Positions 24,474-32,053 of a stretch of DNA of 64,000 bases are shown here, one piece after another. Position 1 is the stretch's first letter. Every line of letters begins with the position of its first letter. The notes below the pieces were generated by a model, which saw nothing but the letters and a program-made list of their open reading frames with translations, did not search any database and was not told the origin of the DNA. The stretch covers positions 94,442 through 158,441 of the forward strand of contig JAEXHA010000021.1 in NCBI GenBank assembly GCA_023450335.1, read 5' to 3'. The stretch is from Actinomycetes bacterium. Lineage in GTDB: Bacteria; Actinomycetota; Actinomycetes; Actinomycetales; Microbacteriaceae. A program made the translations under genes and the position numbers.

Positions 24474-24925
24474 CCAGCGAGAACCCGACCAGCTTCTACG
24501 AGCAGATCGGCGGACACCCGACCTTCGTGCGGTTGGTGGAGGTGTTCTACGCAGGTGTCGCGGACGACCAGGTGCTGCGGCCGATGTATCCCGAAGAGGA
24601 TCTCGGCCCGGCCGCCGACCGACTGCGGATGTTCCTCGAGCAGTACTGGGGCGGCCCGACGACCTACGGCGAGCAGCGTGGGCACCCTCGTCTGCGGATG
24701 CGGCACGTGCCGTTCCATGTGAACCCCGACGCGCGCGACCGGTGGCTGAAGCATATGCGCGCCGCGGTGGATGCCCTCGGGCTGTCAGCCCTGCACGAGG
24801 CGACGATGTGGGATTATTTCGAGCGCGCCGCCCACGCCATGGTCAACACGTTCGAACCCACCGGCATCGGCCCGGCGCGCACGCCCGATGCCACCGACCT
24901 GACCATGCTGCCTACGAAGGAGTAG
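24470..24925 (+). CDS. glbO: Group II truncated haemoglobin (trHbO)
   Basis: This 151-residue globin with the shortened 2-on-2 fold is of group II. It shows SFYEQIGGHPTFVRLVEVFY, then LRPMYPEEDLGPAADRLRMF, the trHbO-specific YWGGP and RGHPRLRMRHVPFHV with the proximal histidine in this segment. The distal pocket positions typical of the group (Tyr and Trp) appear in FYAGV and WDYFE. trHbO binds O2 and NO and is linked to oxygen chemistry at the membrane in mycobacteria. It overlaps the MscS gene by four bases and is followed two bases later by an FAD-dependent dehydrogenase whose ribosome-binding site lies in its last codons. Confidence 0.93.
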   Translation: MTSENPTSFYEQIGGHPTFVRLVEVFYAGVADDQVLRPMYPEEDLGPAADRLRMFLEQYWGGPTTYGEQRGHPRLRMRHVPFHVNPDARDRWLKHMRAAVDALGLSALHEATMWDYFERAAHAMVNTFEPTGIGPARTPDATDLTMLPTKE

Positions 24926-24927
24926 CC

Positions 24928-26598
24928 ATGCCCCACGACCCGCAGACCCACCAGACCGACGTGCTCATCGTCGGATGGGGACTGGCCGGCCTCGTCGCCG
25001 CCGGTGAGGCGCTGGCCGCCGGTCGGCGGGTGACGATCGTCGATCAGGAGCCGCGGACCAACCTCGGCGGGCAGGCCCACTGGTCGTTCGGCGGACTTTT
25101 CCTCGTCGACTCGCCCGAGCAGCGCCGGATGGGCATCTCTGATTCTCTCGACCTCGCGCGCCAGGACTGGTTCGCCACGGCCGGCTTCGACCGTGCCGAG
25201 GACGCCCGCCCCCGGGAATGGGCCGAGGCCTACCTCGATTTCGCACACGGCGAGAAGCGCGCCTGGCTGCGCGGACTGGGTCTGTCGTTCTTCCCAGTGG
25301 TGGGCTGGGCCGAGCGCGGCGGCTACCTGGCTACCGGCCCCGGCAACTCCGTGCCGCGATTCCACATCATCTGGGGCACCGGCCCCGGCGTGGTCGCGCC
25401 GTTCCAGCGGGCCGTGGAGGAGGGCGAGCGCGAGGGGCGCGTCACCGTGCTCGCCCGTCACCGCGTGGGCCGGCTCCTCGTCGCCGGCGGCGCCGTCACG
25501 GGGGTCACCGGCGACATCCTTGCACCCTCCGGCGCGGCGCGCGGCGTGGCGACCTCGCGCGAGGTGGTCGGCGCGTTCGAGATCAGCGCAGGGGCTGTGA
25601 TCATCGCCGCGGGCGGCATCGGCGGCAACCATGACCTCGTGCGGGCCCAGTGGCCGGCGCGCCTGGGCACTCCCCCGGCATCCATGCTCAGCGGTGTCCC
25701 GGCCTACGTCGACGGTTCGATGCAGCACGTGGCCGCCGACGCGGGCGCCCACCTGATCAACGGCGACCGGATGTGGCATTACGTCGAGGGCATCCAGAAC
25801 TGGAATCCGGTGTGGCCGCAGCACGGCATCCGTATTCTCCCGGGGCCGTCATCGATCTGGTTGGATGCCACGGGCGCACGCCTGCCCGTGCCGCTGTTCC
25901 CCGGGTTCGACACGATGGGCACTCTCGCGCACCTGCGCGGCACCGGTCACGACCACTCCTGGTTCGTGCTGTCGCATCGGATCGTCGAGAAGGAGTTCAC
26001 CCTCTCCGGCAGCGAGCAGAACCCGGACCTCACCGGCAAAGATCTCGCGCTGCTGGCCAACTCCCGGCTCGGGAAGGGAGCGGCCGGTCCTGTCCAGGCC
26101 TTCCTCGACCATGGCGCCGATTTCATCGTGCGCGACACCCTCGACGAGCTCATCGCGGGCATGCAGTCGCTGCCGGGCGGTGATGCGCTCGACCCGCAGC
26201 GTGTGCGCACCGAGGTCGAGGCGCGCGACCGCGACATCGTCAACGACTTCACCAAGGACGCGCAGATCGCGATGCTGCGATCGGCGCGGGCGTTCCGGGG
26301 CGACCGGCTCGTGCGCACCGCTGCCCCGCACCGCATCCTCGATCCGAAGGCCGGTCCGCTCATCGCCGTGAAGCTCCACGTCGTGACCCGCAAGTCGCTG
26401 GGCGGTATCGAGACCGACCTGACCGGACGCGCCCTGGGCCCCGACGGCACTGCGGTCGCCGGCCTGTACGCCGCCGGTGAGGCGGCCGGCTTCGGGGGCG
26501 GTGGCGTCCACGGCTACCGCGCGCTGGAAGGCACCTTCCTGGGCGGCTGCCTGTTCTCCGGGCGGGTCGCCGGACGAGCGGCCGCTGCCGCGGTGTGA
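24928..26598 (+). CDS. FAD-binding dehydrogenase (KstD/fumarate reductase-like)
   Basis: This 556-residue flavoprotein begins with a Rossmann dinucleotide motif (DVLIVGWGLAGLVAAGEAL) followed by VTIVDQEPRTNLGGQAHWSF. The C-terminal FAD contact GLYAAGEAAGFGGGGVHGYR and GTFLGGCLFSGRVAG are diagnostic of the FAD_binding_2 superfamily. The closest family in my judgement is the uncharacterised FAD-binding dehydrogenase group related to 3-ketosteroid dehydrogenases. The substrate is unknown. ATG 24928 follows AAGGAG by five to six bases. It is the third gene of the mscS-trHbO row, so oxygen- or redox-linked function is plausible but inferred. Confidence 0.88.
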   Translation: MPHDPQTHQTDVLIVGWGLAGLVAAGEALAAGRRVTIVDQEPRTNLGGQAHWSFGGLFLVDSPEQRRMGISDSLDLARQDWFATAGFDRAEDARPREWAEAYLDFAHGEKRAWLRGLGLSFFPVVGWAERGGYLATGPGNSVPRFHIIWGTGPGVVAPFQRAVEEGEREGRVTVLARHRVGRLLVAGGAVTGVTGDILAPSGAARGVATSREVVGAFEISAGAVIIAAGGIGGNHDLVRAQWPARLGTPPASMLSGVPAYVDGSMQHVAADAGAHLINGDRMWHYVEGIQNWNPVWPQHGIRILPGPSSIWLDATGARLPVPLFPGFDTMGTLAHLRGTGHDHSWFVLSHRIVEKEFTLSGSEQNPDLTGKDLALLANSRLGKGAAGPVQAFLDHGADFIVRDTLDELIAGMQSLPGGDALDPQRVRTEVEARDRDIVNDFTKDAQIAMLRSARAFRGDRLVRTAAPHRILDPKAGPLIAVKLHVVTRKSLGGIETDLTGRALGPDGTAVAGLYAAGEAAGFGGGGVHGYRALEGTFLGGCLFSGRVAGRAAAAAV

Positions 26599-26599
26599 A

Positions 26600-27259
26600 T
26601 CAGCGGCCGGTGCGCCGCACCGGGGTGAGGCCCGGCAACTGCTGACGGCGTACGAGCACGTGTCCGCGGCGCAGCGTCACACGCGACCAGGGGCCCGATA
26701 CGCGCACGGGCACCGTCTCGTCGCCGCTGAGGAACCCGAGCGCCAGCGCAGCGAAGGCGACGGCACGTGGCAAGCCGTTCAAGGCGGGGTCCGCTTCGCC
26801 CCAGACGGCGGTGCGCACGGTGCGCACGAGGTCCTCGCCCGCTTCGGTGGGAACGCGCGCAGCCACCGCCGCAACGCCCTCTTCGGCTGTCACGGTCAAT
26901 GCGGCAGCGCTGATATCGCCGACCGTGTGCCAGTCGGTGCGTGGCGGCGACACCCCCGCCCACGCCGCGCGTACAGCGGTGTCGGGCAGCAGCAGTGCGG
27001 TGCCGTCGCGGAGCAGAGACCCGGCATCCACACTCAGATCGCAGACCAGTTCGGGGTCGACGGCCATCACACGCATGCCGATCACCGTCGGAGTCGCGTC
27101 CAGCAGCCCGCGCGGCGCGAGCGCAGACGCCGCGATCGTGAGCACACCGTCTGCCGCTCGCAACTGCACGACGCCGTCGTCGAGCCGCGCCGCCCGCTGG
27201 GCGAAGGTCAGCGCATCGACGGCGGTCGGCTCATCGCGGAACAGGAGACGTGGGGGCAT
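26600..27259 (-). CDS. Conserved hypothetical protein (219 aa)
   Basis: I do not recognise this family. The 219 residues start MPPRLLFRDEPTAVDALTFA and show alternating hydrophobic beta-like stretches (GVVQLRAADGVLTIAASALAP, VIGMRVMAVDPELVCDLSVDAG) and a C-terminus rich in Arg and Val. There is no signal peptide, membrane segment or cysteine cluster, so it is probably a soluble cytoplasmic protein. Codon use matches the neighbours. Its stop abuts the converging FAD dehydrogenase gene. TAGTTT ends 7 bases before ATG 27259 and overlaps a plus-strand TAAACT that could serve tesB, so the two genes probably share one bidirectional promoter. Confidence 0.7.
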   Translation of the reverse strand: MPPRLLFRDEPTAVDALTFAQRAARLDDGVVQLRAADGVLTIAASALAPRGLLDATPTVIGMRVMAVDPELVCDLSVDAGSLLRDGTALLLPDTAVRAAWAGVSPPRTDWHTVGDISAAALTVTAEEGVAAVAARVPTEAGEDLVRTVRTAVWGEADPALNGLPRAVAFAALALGFLSGDETVPVRVSGPWSRVTLRRGHVLVRRQQLPGLTPVRRTGR

Positions 27260-27265
27260 CAGGCC

Positions 27266-27272
27266 TAAACTA
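27266..27272. promoter_or_regulatory. Bidirectional promoter with overlapping -10 elements
   Basis: The seven bases TAAACTA read as TAAACT on the plus strand (toward tesB at 27315) and TAGTTT on the minus strand (ending 7 bases before ATG 27259). Promoters whose symmetrical -10 serves both strands are a known bacterial class. Confidence 0.45.
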
Positions 27273-27314
27273 CCAACGGATCGATGCGCCGGCGTCGGCC
27301 GGGATGGAGAACGC

Positions 27315-28190
27315 GTGTCCGAGGATGTCGACCCCGTCGCGTCGATGCTGGAGGTTCTGACCCTCGACTCGGGGGCGGCCCGCACGACCGAAGACATCTT
27401 CACCGGCGTTTCGCAGAGCATGCCCACCGGCCGCGTGTTCGGCGGTCAGGTGCTGGCACAGGCCGTCATCGCCGCCGAGCGCACCCTGCCTCCCGATCGC
27501 ACGGTGCACTCGATGCACGGGTACTTCCTGCGGCCCGGCGACGCCACCCACGGCATCACCTTCGCCGTGGACCGGATCCACGACGGCAGGTCGTTCTCCA
27601 CCCGCCGCACGCAGGCGTACCAGGAGGGGCTGCCCATCTTCTCGATGATCGCCTCGTTCGAGATCGACAGCGCGGGTCTGGATCATCAGACCGAGATGCC
27701 TGCGGGCGTGCCGATGCCGGAGGATCTGCCCAACATCGAAGACAGCCTCAGCGGCCTGCATCCCATGTCGAAGCGGTTCTTCGTCGACCGGCCGGTCGAG
27801 CTGCGGCACGTGCCCTCCCCCATCTACAGCCGGGTCGAGGGCGACCCCGCACCGCGCCAGGCGGTGTGGATGCGCACACGAGCGAACCTGCCCGATGACG
27901 CACGGCTGCATCGTGCGGCGCTGGCGTACATGAGCGATCTGTCCATTCAGGAGTCGGTGCTGCGCGCCCACGGCGTGAGCTGGTCACATCCCGGTCTCAA
28001 GGTGGCAAGCCTGGACCACGCGATGTGGTGGCACCGCCCCGCGCGCGTCGACGATTGGCTGCTGTACGACCAGGAATCGCCCAGTGCCCGCGGCGGCCGG
28101 GGCCTGGCCACCGGCCGTATCTTCACCCGCGACGGGGTGCTGGTCGCGACCGTCGCGCAGGAGATCATGGTGCGCATCCCGGCTCAGTGA
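27315..28190 (+). CDS. tesB: Acyl-CoA thioesterase II
   Basis: This 291-residue double-hotdog thioesterase hydrolyses acyl-CoA to fatty acid and CoA. TesB features are FTGVSQSMPTGRVFGGQVLAQA, VHSMHGYFLRPGD, DRIHDGRSFSTRRTQAYQ, RALAYMSDLSIQESVL-type helix with the catalytic Asp region, and the C-terminal DHAMWWHRPARVDDWLLYDQESP. GTG 27315 is used; GGAG is five bases upstream. The long upstream open frame is antisense to the hypothetical gene. It faces a second, smaller thioesterase gene across ten bases, so two hotdog thioesterases of different classes sit tail to tail. Confidence 0.93.
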   Translation: MSEDVDPVASMLEVLTLDSGAARTTEDIFTGVSQSMPTGRVFGGQVLAQAVIAAERTLPPDRTVHSMHGYFLRPGDATHGITFAVDRIHDGRSFSTRRTQAYQEGLPIFSMIASFEIDSAGLDHQTEMPAGVPMPEDLPNIEDSLSGLHPMSKRFFVDRPVELRHVPSPIYSRVEGDPAPRQAVWMRTRANLPDDARLHRAALAYMSDLSIQESVLRAHGVSWSHPGLKVASLDHAMWWHRPARVDDWLLYDQESPSARGGRGLATGRIFTRDGVLVATVAQEIMVRIPAQ

Positions 28191-28200
28191 GCGCTGTCGG

Positions 28201-28701
28201 TCAGCGCCGATGCCCATACTCGATGGTCGGACCCTGGTACGGCAGCCACGCCTCGCGCATCCGGGCCGACAGCCGGGTGGGTCGGCTCGTCGCGACGTCG
28301 ACCATCACCACGACCGTCGTCGCACGGGCGTAGAGCACCCGTGGGCGCTCGTCGACCGGGCTGAACACCTCGTAGCAGACCTCGATGCTCGACCCGCCGA
28401 TCTTGCCGAACCACATCTGGACATCCAGCGGCTCGCGCCGGTACGGAACCGGCGCGAGGTACTCGATCTCCTGCCGGGCGATGAGGGTGATGGTGCCGGA
28501 CTGCAGCCCCGACTCGACCACGGCCGTGTCGGGCGCCCGCTCGCCGGCCACCGGCATCCAGAACACCCGCACGCGGGCTTCTTCGAGCAGCTTCAGCATC
28601 GACGTGTTGTTCACGTGGTTGAACGCGTCGAGATCTCCCCACCGCAGGTGGATGGGGACGTGGATGCGTCGCAGCTGGGCGGCGGAGTCGGCGTCAGTCA
28701 C
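28201..28701 (-). CDS. Acyl-CoA thioesterase, single hotdog (4HBT) domain
   Basis: This 166-residue protein is of the 4-hydroxybenzoyl-CoA thioesterase/YbgC type. It has HVPIHLRWGDLDAFNHVNNTSML, in which the Asp of the WGDLDAFNHVNN segment is the expected catalytic residue, followed by hotdog strands and helix (RRIHVPIH, PYRREPLDVQMWFGKIGGSS). GTG 28701 overlaps the ettA stop by eight bases and gives MTDADSAAQLRRIHV, so it is translated behind ettA. The acyl substrate is unknown. The pairing of a YbgC-type thioesterase with ettA recalls the mycobacterial order, where a similar gene lies near the ettA homologue. Confidence 0.85.
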   Translation of the reverse strand: MTDADSAAQLRRIHVPIHLRWGDLDAFNHVNNTSMLKLLEEARVRVFWMPVAGERAPDTAVVESGLQSGTITLIARQEIEYLAPVPYRREPLDVQMWFGKIGGSSIEVCYEVFSPVDERPRVLYARATTVVVMVDVATSRPTRLSARMREAWLPYQGPTIEYGHRR

Positions 28702-30373
28702 GTGTGAGCTTGCGGTGGGTGGTGCGGTGCGGGCGTGCCGCCTCCGGGCCCATGCGCTCGATCTTGTTGGCCTCGTACGCCTCGAAGTTGCCCTCGAACC
28801 AGTACCAGGAAGCCGGGTTCTCGTCGGTGCCTTCGTAGGCGAGGATGTGCGTGGCGATGCGGTCGAGGAACCACCGGTCGTGCGTGATGACCACGGCGCA
28901 GCCGGGGAACTCGAGCAACGCGTTCTCGAGCGAGCTGAGCGTTTCGACGTCAAGGTCGTTGGTCGGCTCGTCGAGCAGCAGCAGGTTGCCGCCCTCCTTG
29001 AGCGTGAGGGCCAGGTTCAGACGGTTGCGCTCACCGCCGGAGAGCACGCCGGCCTTCTTCTGCTGATCCGGCCCCTTGAAGCCGAACTTGGACACGTATG
29101 CGCGCGAGGGGATCTCGGTCTTGCCGACTGTGATGATGTCGAGCCCATCAGAGACCACCTCCCACAGGGTCTTGTTCGGGTCGATGTTCGAGCGAGTCTG
29201 GTCGACGTAGCTGATCTTCACCGTCTCGCCGACCTTGAGCGAGCCGCCGTCGAGCTCTTCGAGCCCTACGATCGTCTTGAACAGAGTCGTCTTTCCGACG
29301 CCGTTGGGCCCGATGATGCCGACGATGCCGTTGGGCGGGAGGCTGAAGCTCAGTCCGTCGATGAGCACCCGGTCGCCGAAGCCCTTGCGCAGGTTCTTGG
29401 CTTCGATGACCACGTTGCCCAGTCGCGGACCGGCCGGGATCTGGATCTCCTCGAAGTCGAGCTTCTTGGTGCGCTCGGCCTCGGCGGCCATCTCCTCGTA
29501 GCGCGCCAGACGCGCCTTCGACTTGGTCTGGCGGCCCTTGGCCGACGAACGGACCCATTCGAGCTCGTCCTTCAGCCGCTTGGCGAGCTTCGCATCCTTC
29601 TTGCCCTGGATGTCGAGGCGCTCGGCCTTCTTCTCGAGGTAGGTCGAGTAGTTGCCCTCATAGCCGATGAGACGGCCGCGGTCGACTTCAGCGATCCACT
29701 CCGCGACATTGTCGAGGAAGTACCGGTCGTGGGTGATGGCGATGACGGCACCCTTGTACGCCTGGAGGTGCTGCTCGAGCCACAGCACGCTCTCCGCATC
29801 GAGGTGGTTGGTCGGCTCGTCCAGCAGCAGCAGGTCGGGCTTCTGCAGCAGCAGCTTCGCCAGGGCGACACGGCGCTTCTCACCGCCGGACAGGGGCGCG
29901 ATCGCGGCGTCTCCCGGCGGAGTGCGCAGCGCGTCCATCGCCTGCTCGAGCTGAGAGTCCAGGTCCCAGCCGTCGGCGGCATCGATCTCTTCCTGGAGGA
30001 CGCCCATCTCCGACAGCAGAGCATCGAAGTCGGCGTCCGGGTCGGCCATCAGCGCCGAGATCTCGTTGAACCGGTCGAGCTTCGCCTTGATGGCGACCCC
30101 GTCCTGTATGTTCTCCAGAACGGTCTTGCTCTCGTCCAGCTCCGGCTCCTGCATGAGGATGCCGACGCTGAACCCGGGGGTGAGCTTCGCCTCGCCGTTG
30201 GAGGGGTGGTCGAGGCCGGCCATGATCTTGAGGATCGTCGACTTACCCGCGCCGTTGGGGCCCACCATGCCGATCTTCGCTCCGGGCAGGAACGCCATCG
30301 TCACGTCGTCGAGGATCAACTTCTCGCCGACTGCCTTGCGGGCACGGACCATCTGGTAGATGTACTCGGCCAT
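28694..30373 (-). CDS. ettA: Energy-dependent translational throttle protein EttA (ABC-F)
   Basis: This is an ABC-F ATPase without membrane domains that binds the ribosomal E site and gates the first peptide bond according to ATP/ADP level. The 559 residues contain two ABC cassettes: Walker A GPNGAGKST and GPNGVGKTT, signatures LSGGEKRRVALAKLLLQKP and LSGGERNRLNLALTL, Walker B LLLLDEPTNHLD and LLLLDEPTNDLD. The inter-domain linker (EKKAERLDIQGKKDAKLAKRL) is present. The EttA-specific arm and the length match the E. coli protein. There is a short extra C-terminus (PHRTTHRKLTRD). It starts at ATG 30373 and is followed by a coupled thioesterase gene. Confidence 0.96.
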   Translation of the reverse strand: MAEYIYQMVRARKAVGEKLILDDVTMAFLPGAKIGMVGPNGAGKSTILKIMAGLDHPSNGEAKLTPGFSVGILMQEPELDESKTVLENIQDGVAIKAKLDRFNEISALMADPDADFDALLSEMGVLQEEIDAADGWDLDSQLEQAMDALRTPPGDAAIAPLSGGEKRRVALAKLLLQKPDLLLLDEPTNHLDAESVLWLEQHLQAYKGAVIAITHDRYFLDNVAEWIAEVDRGRLIGYEGNYSTYLEKKAERLDIQGKKDAKLAKRLKDELEWVRSSAKGRQTKSKARLARYEEMAAEAERTKKLDFEEIQIPAGPRLGNVVIEAKNLRKGFGDRVLIDGLSFSLPPNGIVGIIGPNGVGKTTLFKTIVGLEELDGGSLKVGETVKISYVDQTRSNIDPNKTLWEVVSDGLDIITVGKTEIPSRAYVSKFGFKGPDQQKKAGVLSGGERNRLNLALTLKEGGNLLLLDEPTNDLDVETLSSLENALLEFPGCAVVITHDRWFLDRIATHILAYEGTDENPASWYWFEGNFEAYEANKIERMGPEAARPHRTTHRKLTRD

Positions 30374-30466
30374 GCGTATGCACGCCCCTTACTGCTCACG
30401 GTGAATCGCCGGATCCGGCGGAAGTTCCCCCTAGCCTACCGGCGCACGCTCACGGGGGCCCGCCCG

Positions 30467-30982
30467 TCACCAGTCGATGTCGCGGGTGTCACCGACCAGG
30501 CACCCGCCCGACGGCAGCTCCGGAAGTACGACAGCGGTCGGAGCGGGGGTCGAGGGGCCGACTTGCCCGACGAGGCATTCGTCGCCCCAGAGCACGGAGA
30601 ACTGGATGCTGTCGGCCGGATTGTCCACCGTCGTGCGGTCGTGGGTGACCTCCATCGCCTGCTTTTCGAACCCGGCCGCCACCAGCGCGTCGATGTAGAG
30701 ACGCCCCTCGATCTGGTCATGTGCGGCAGCCACCTGCTCGACGACCTCGAGGAACAGCGGCAGGTTGTCGTCGGCGGAACCGTCGGGAACCAGCGCCGGC
30801 CCGGTGGGTGTGGGCGACGGCGTGTCCGATGGTGTCGGCGCCACTGCGCCGCTGGTGGCCGGCGGGGCGGGCGGTGTCGCGGTGCACCCTGCGGCCGCCA
30901 AGACGACCAGAGCCGATGCGACCGCAGGCGCCAGCAGACGAGCTCGATGTCGGTCGGGCGCGAGAACGTCGAATCGAGGCAC
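30467..30982 (-). CDS. Predicted lipoprotein of unknown function
   Basis: This is a 171-residue secreted lipoprotein candidate. An Arg-rich n-region and hydrophobic core (LLAPAVASALVVLAA) end in the lipobox AAGC, with the modified Cys at about residue 33. A Thr/Pro/Ala-rich linker (about 34-65) follows, then a small domain (LFLEVVEQVAAAHDQIEGRL, EVTHDRTTVDNPADSIQFSV) with two further cysteines (CLVGQVG, GGCLVG) that could form a disulfide. I think this is the DUF6993-type family, but am not certain. GTG 30982 lies 6 bases after TAGAAT, suggesting a leaderless mRNA. No function is known. Confidence 0.7.
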   Translation of the reverse strand: MPRFDVLAPDRHRARLLAPAVASALVVLAAAGCTATPPAPPATSGAVAPTPSDTPSPTPTGPALVPDGSADDNLPLFLEVVEQVAAAHDQIEGRLYIDALVAAGFEKQAMEVTHDRTTVDNPADSIQFSVLWGDECLVGQVGPSTPAPTAVVLPELPSGGCLVGDTRDIDW

Positions 30983-30988
30983 TCCGCG

Positions 30989-30994
30989 ATTCTA
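30989..30994 (-). promoter_or_regulatory. -10 element TAGAAT for the lipoprotein gene
   Basis: The hexamer ends 6 bases before GTG 30982. This is a leaderless arrangement. Confidence 0.45.
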
Positions 30995-31021
30995 GGGGGC
31001 GGATCTGCAGCCGGCCTGACC

Positions 31022-31561
31022 TCACGCCGTCGCGATCTGCTCGGCCGGCACCGACGCCCATGTCGCCGCCTCATGCTGTGCCCCGTCTGCGTCCCCCGCG
31101 ACCGGCGACGAATCGCCGCGGACGGCGCTGCCCACGGAAGCGGCGTTCCACTGCGCGGCACCCTCGGCGTCGCCGTCCGGGCGGCCCGCACCATTGTCAG
31201 GCGCGGTGTGCGCGCGCCGGAACTGGGTGGTGCCCCAGCGCAGGTCGTGGCCCAGCGCATCCGCATCGATCTCTGCGGAGACGCCCTTCTTCTCCCCGGT
31301 GTCCCAACGCCGCACCCGGAACGAGCCGGTCACGATGACGCGCTCGCCGAGGAACAGGGACTCGAGCGCGTGCTCGGCGAGGACGCGGTACGCGGAGACC
31401 GAGTAGAAGTTGGGCTCGCCGTCGACCCATTTGCCCTCGCGCCGGTCGTAATAGCTCTGATTCGCGGCGAGCCGGAAGTTCACGGCGATCTCGCCGCTCG
31501 TGAACGTGCGCCGCTCGGGAACGCTGGCGATGTTGCCGACGACGGTGATGCGGTCTTTCAT
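31022..31561 (-). CDS. Single-stranded DNA-binding protein, secondary paralogue
   Basis: This 179-residue SSB-family OB-fold protein reads MKDRITVVGNIASVPERRTF, then VNFRLAANQSYYDRREGKWVDGEPNFYSVSAYRVLAEH, LFLGERVIVTGSFRVRRWDTGEKKG and SAEIDADALGHDLRWGTTQF. The C-terminal tail is Ala/Gly-rich and ends in PAEQIATA; the acidic DDIPF-type tip that recruits repair proteins in canonical SSB is absent. It also lies away from rpsF/rpsR. It is therefore probably an SsbB-like second SSB, as in mycobacteria and Streptomyces, where paralogues serve chromosome segregation or competence-like roles. ATG 31561 has AAGGAG nine bases upstream. Confidence 0.9.
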   Translation of the reverse strand: MKDRITVVGNIASVPERRTFTSGEIAVNFRLAANQSYYDRREGKWVDGEPNFYSVSAYRVLAEHALESLFLGERVIVTGSFRVRRWDTGEKKGVSAEIDADALGHDLRWGTTQFRRAHTAPDNGAGRPDGDAEGAAQWNAASVGSAVRGDSSPVAGDADGAQHEAATWASVPAEQIATA

Positions 31562-31787
31562 GTTCTTCTCCTTCGAACGAGGAGGACGGTCTCTCCGCCC
31601 TCCTGCTCCGGCACCCGCGTGCCCCACGGATGCCGGAGCCCCACCAGCGTCGCGCACCGCACGATGCTCCGGGACCCGGCGTCGGGCATCTGTGGACAGC
31701 GGAGCCGAGGACGTGACTGGGGAGGAGGCGATCGCCGCACGGCTGATGTCTGAGGGGGTACGTATGTTCGAAGCAGGAGGGACACTC
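31562..31787. other. Intergenic region between ssb paralogue and 85-aa gene
   Basis: These 226 bases hold divergent promoters at most. A TATGTT (31763-31768) could be the -10 for the 85-aa gene, with its ribosome-binding site at 31775-31780. No palindrome or RNA structure stands out. Confidence 0.3.
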
Positions 31788-32045
31788 ATGACCACTGCCA
31801 TCGACCACCGTGACCTCATCGGCGTATCGCTGACGCCGCGCACCCGGCTGCTGCCCGTCGGTCCCGACCTGTGGCGTGTCGTCGACGCCGACGGCCGGGC
31901 GATCGGCCACCTGGGGGCCCATCGCAGTCCGCGAGGGCTCCGGTGGCACGCGCGGCGGTTCCACGTCCCCAGCCGTCAGTTCCGCACGGTCGGTGCGTTC
32001 TGGACGGCGGCCGAGGCCGTGGAATGTCTGCGGCTGTCGCGCTAG
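31788..32045 (+). CDS. Small conserved hypothetical protein (85 aa)
   Basis: The protein starts at ATG 31788, which has an excellent AGGAGG seven bases upstream; earlier in-frame ATGs at 31746 and 31764 lack this. The sequence MTTAIDHRDLIGVSLTPRTR continues with WRVVDADGRAIGHLGAH and WHARRFHVPSRQFRTVG, mostly beta-like and basic, with one cysteine near the end. It has no signal or membrane segment. I do not recognise a domain. It is divergent from the secondary ssb across 226 bases and converges on the MocR gene eight bases later. A link to DNA or SSB function is only suggested by position. Confidence 0.65.
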   Translation: MTTAIDHRDLIGVSLTPRTRLLPVGPDLWRVVDADGRAIGHLGAHRSPRGLRWHARRFHVPSRQFRTVGAFWTAAEAVECLRLSR

Positions 32046-32053
32046 CAGTACAG

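Noticed and set aside
28385..31753. 1122-codon open frame on the plus strand
   Set aside because: It covers ettA, the lipoprotein and ssb in antisense and has no domain. It is a GC-driven shadow.
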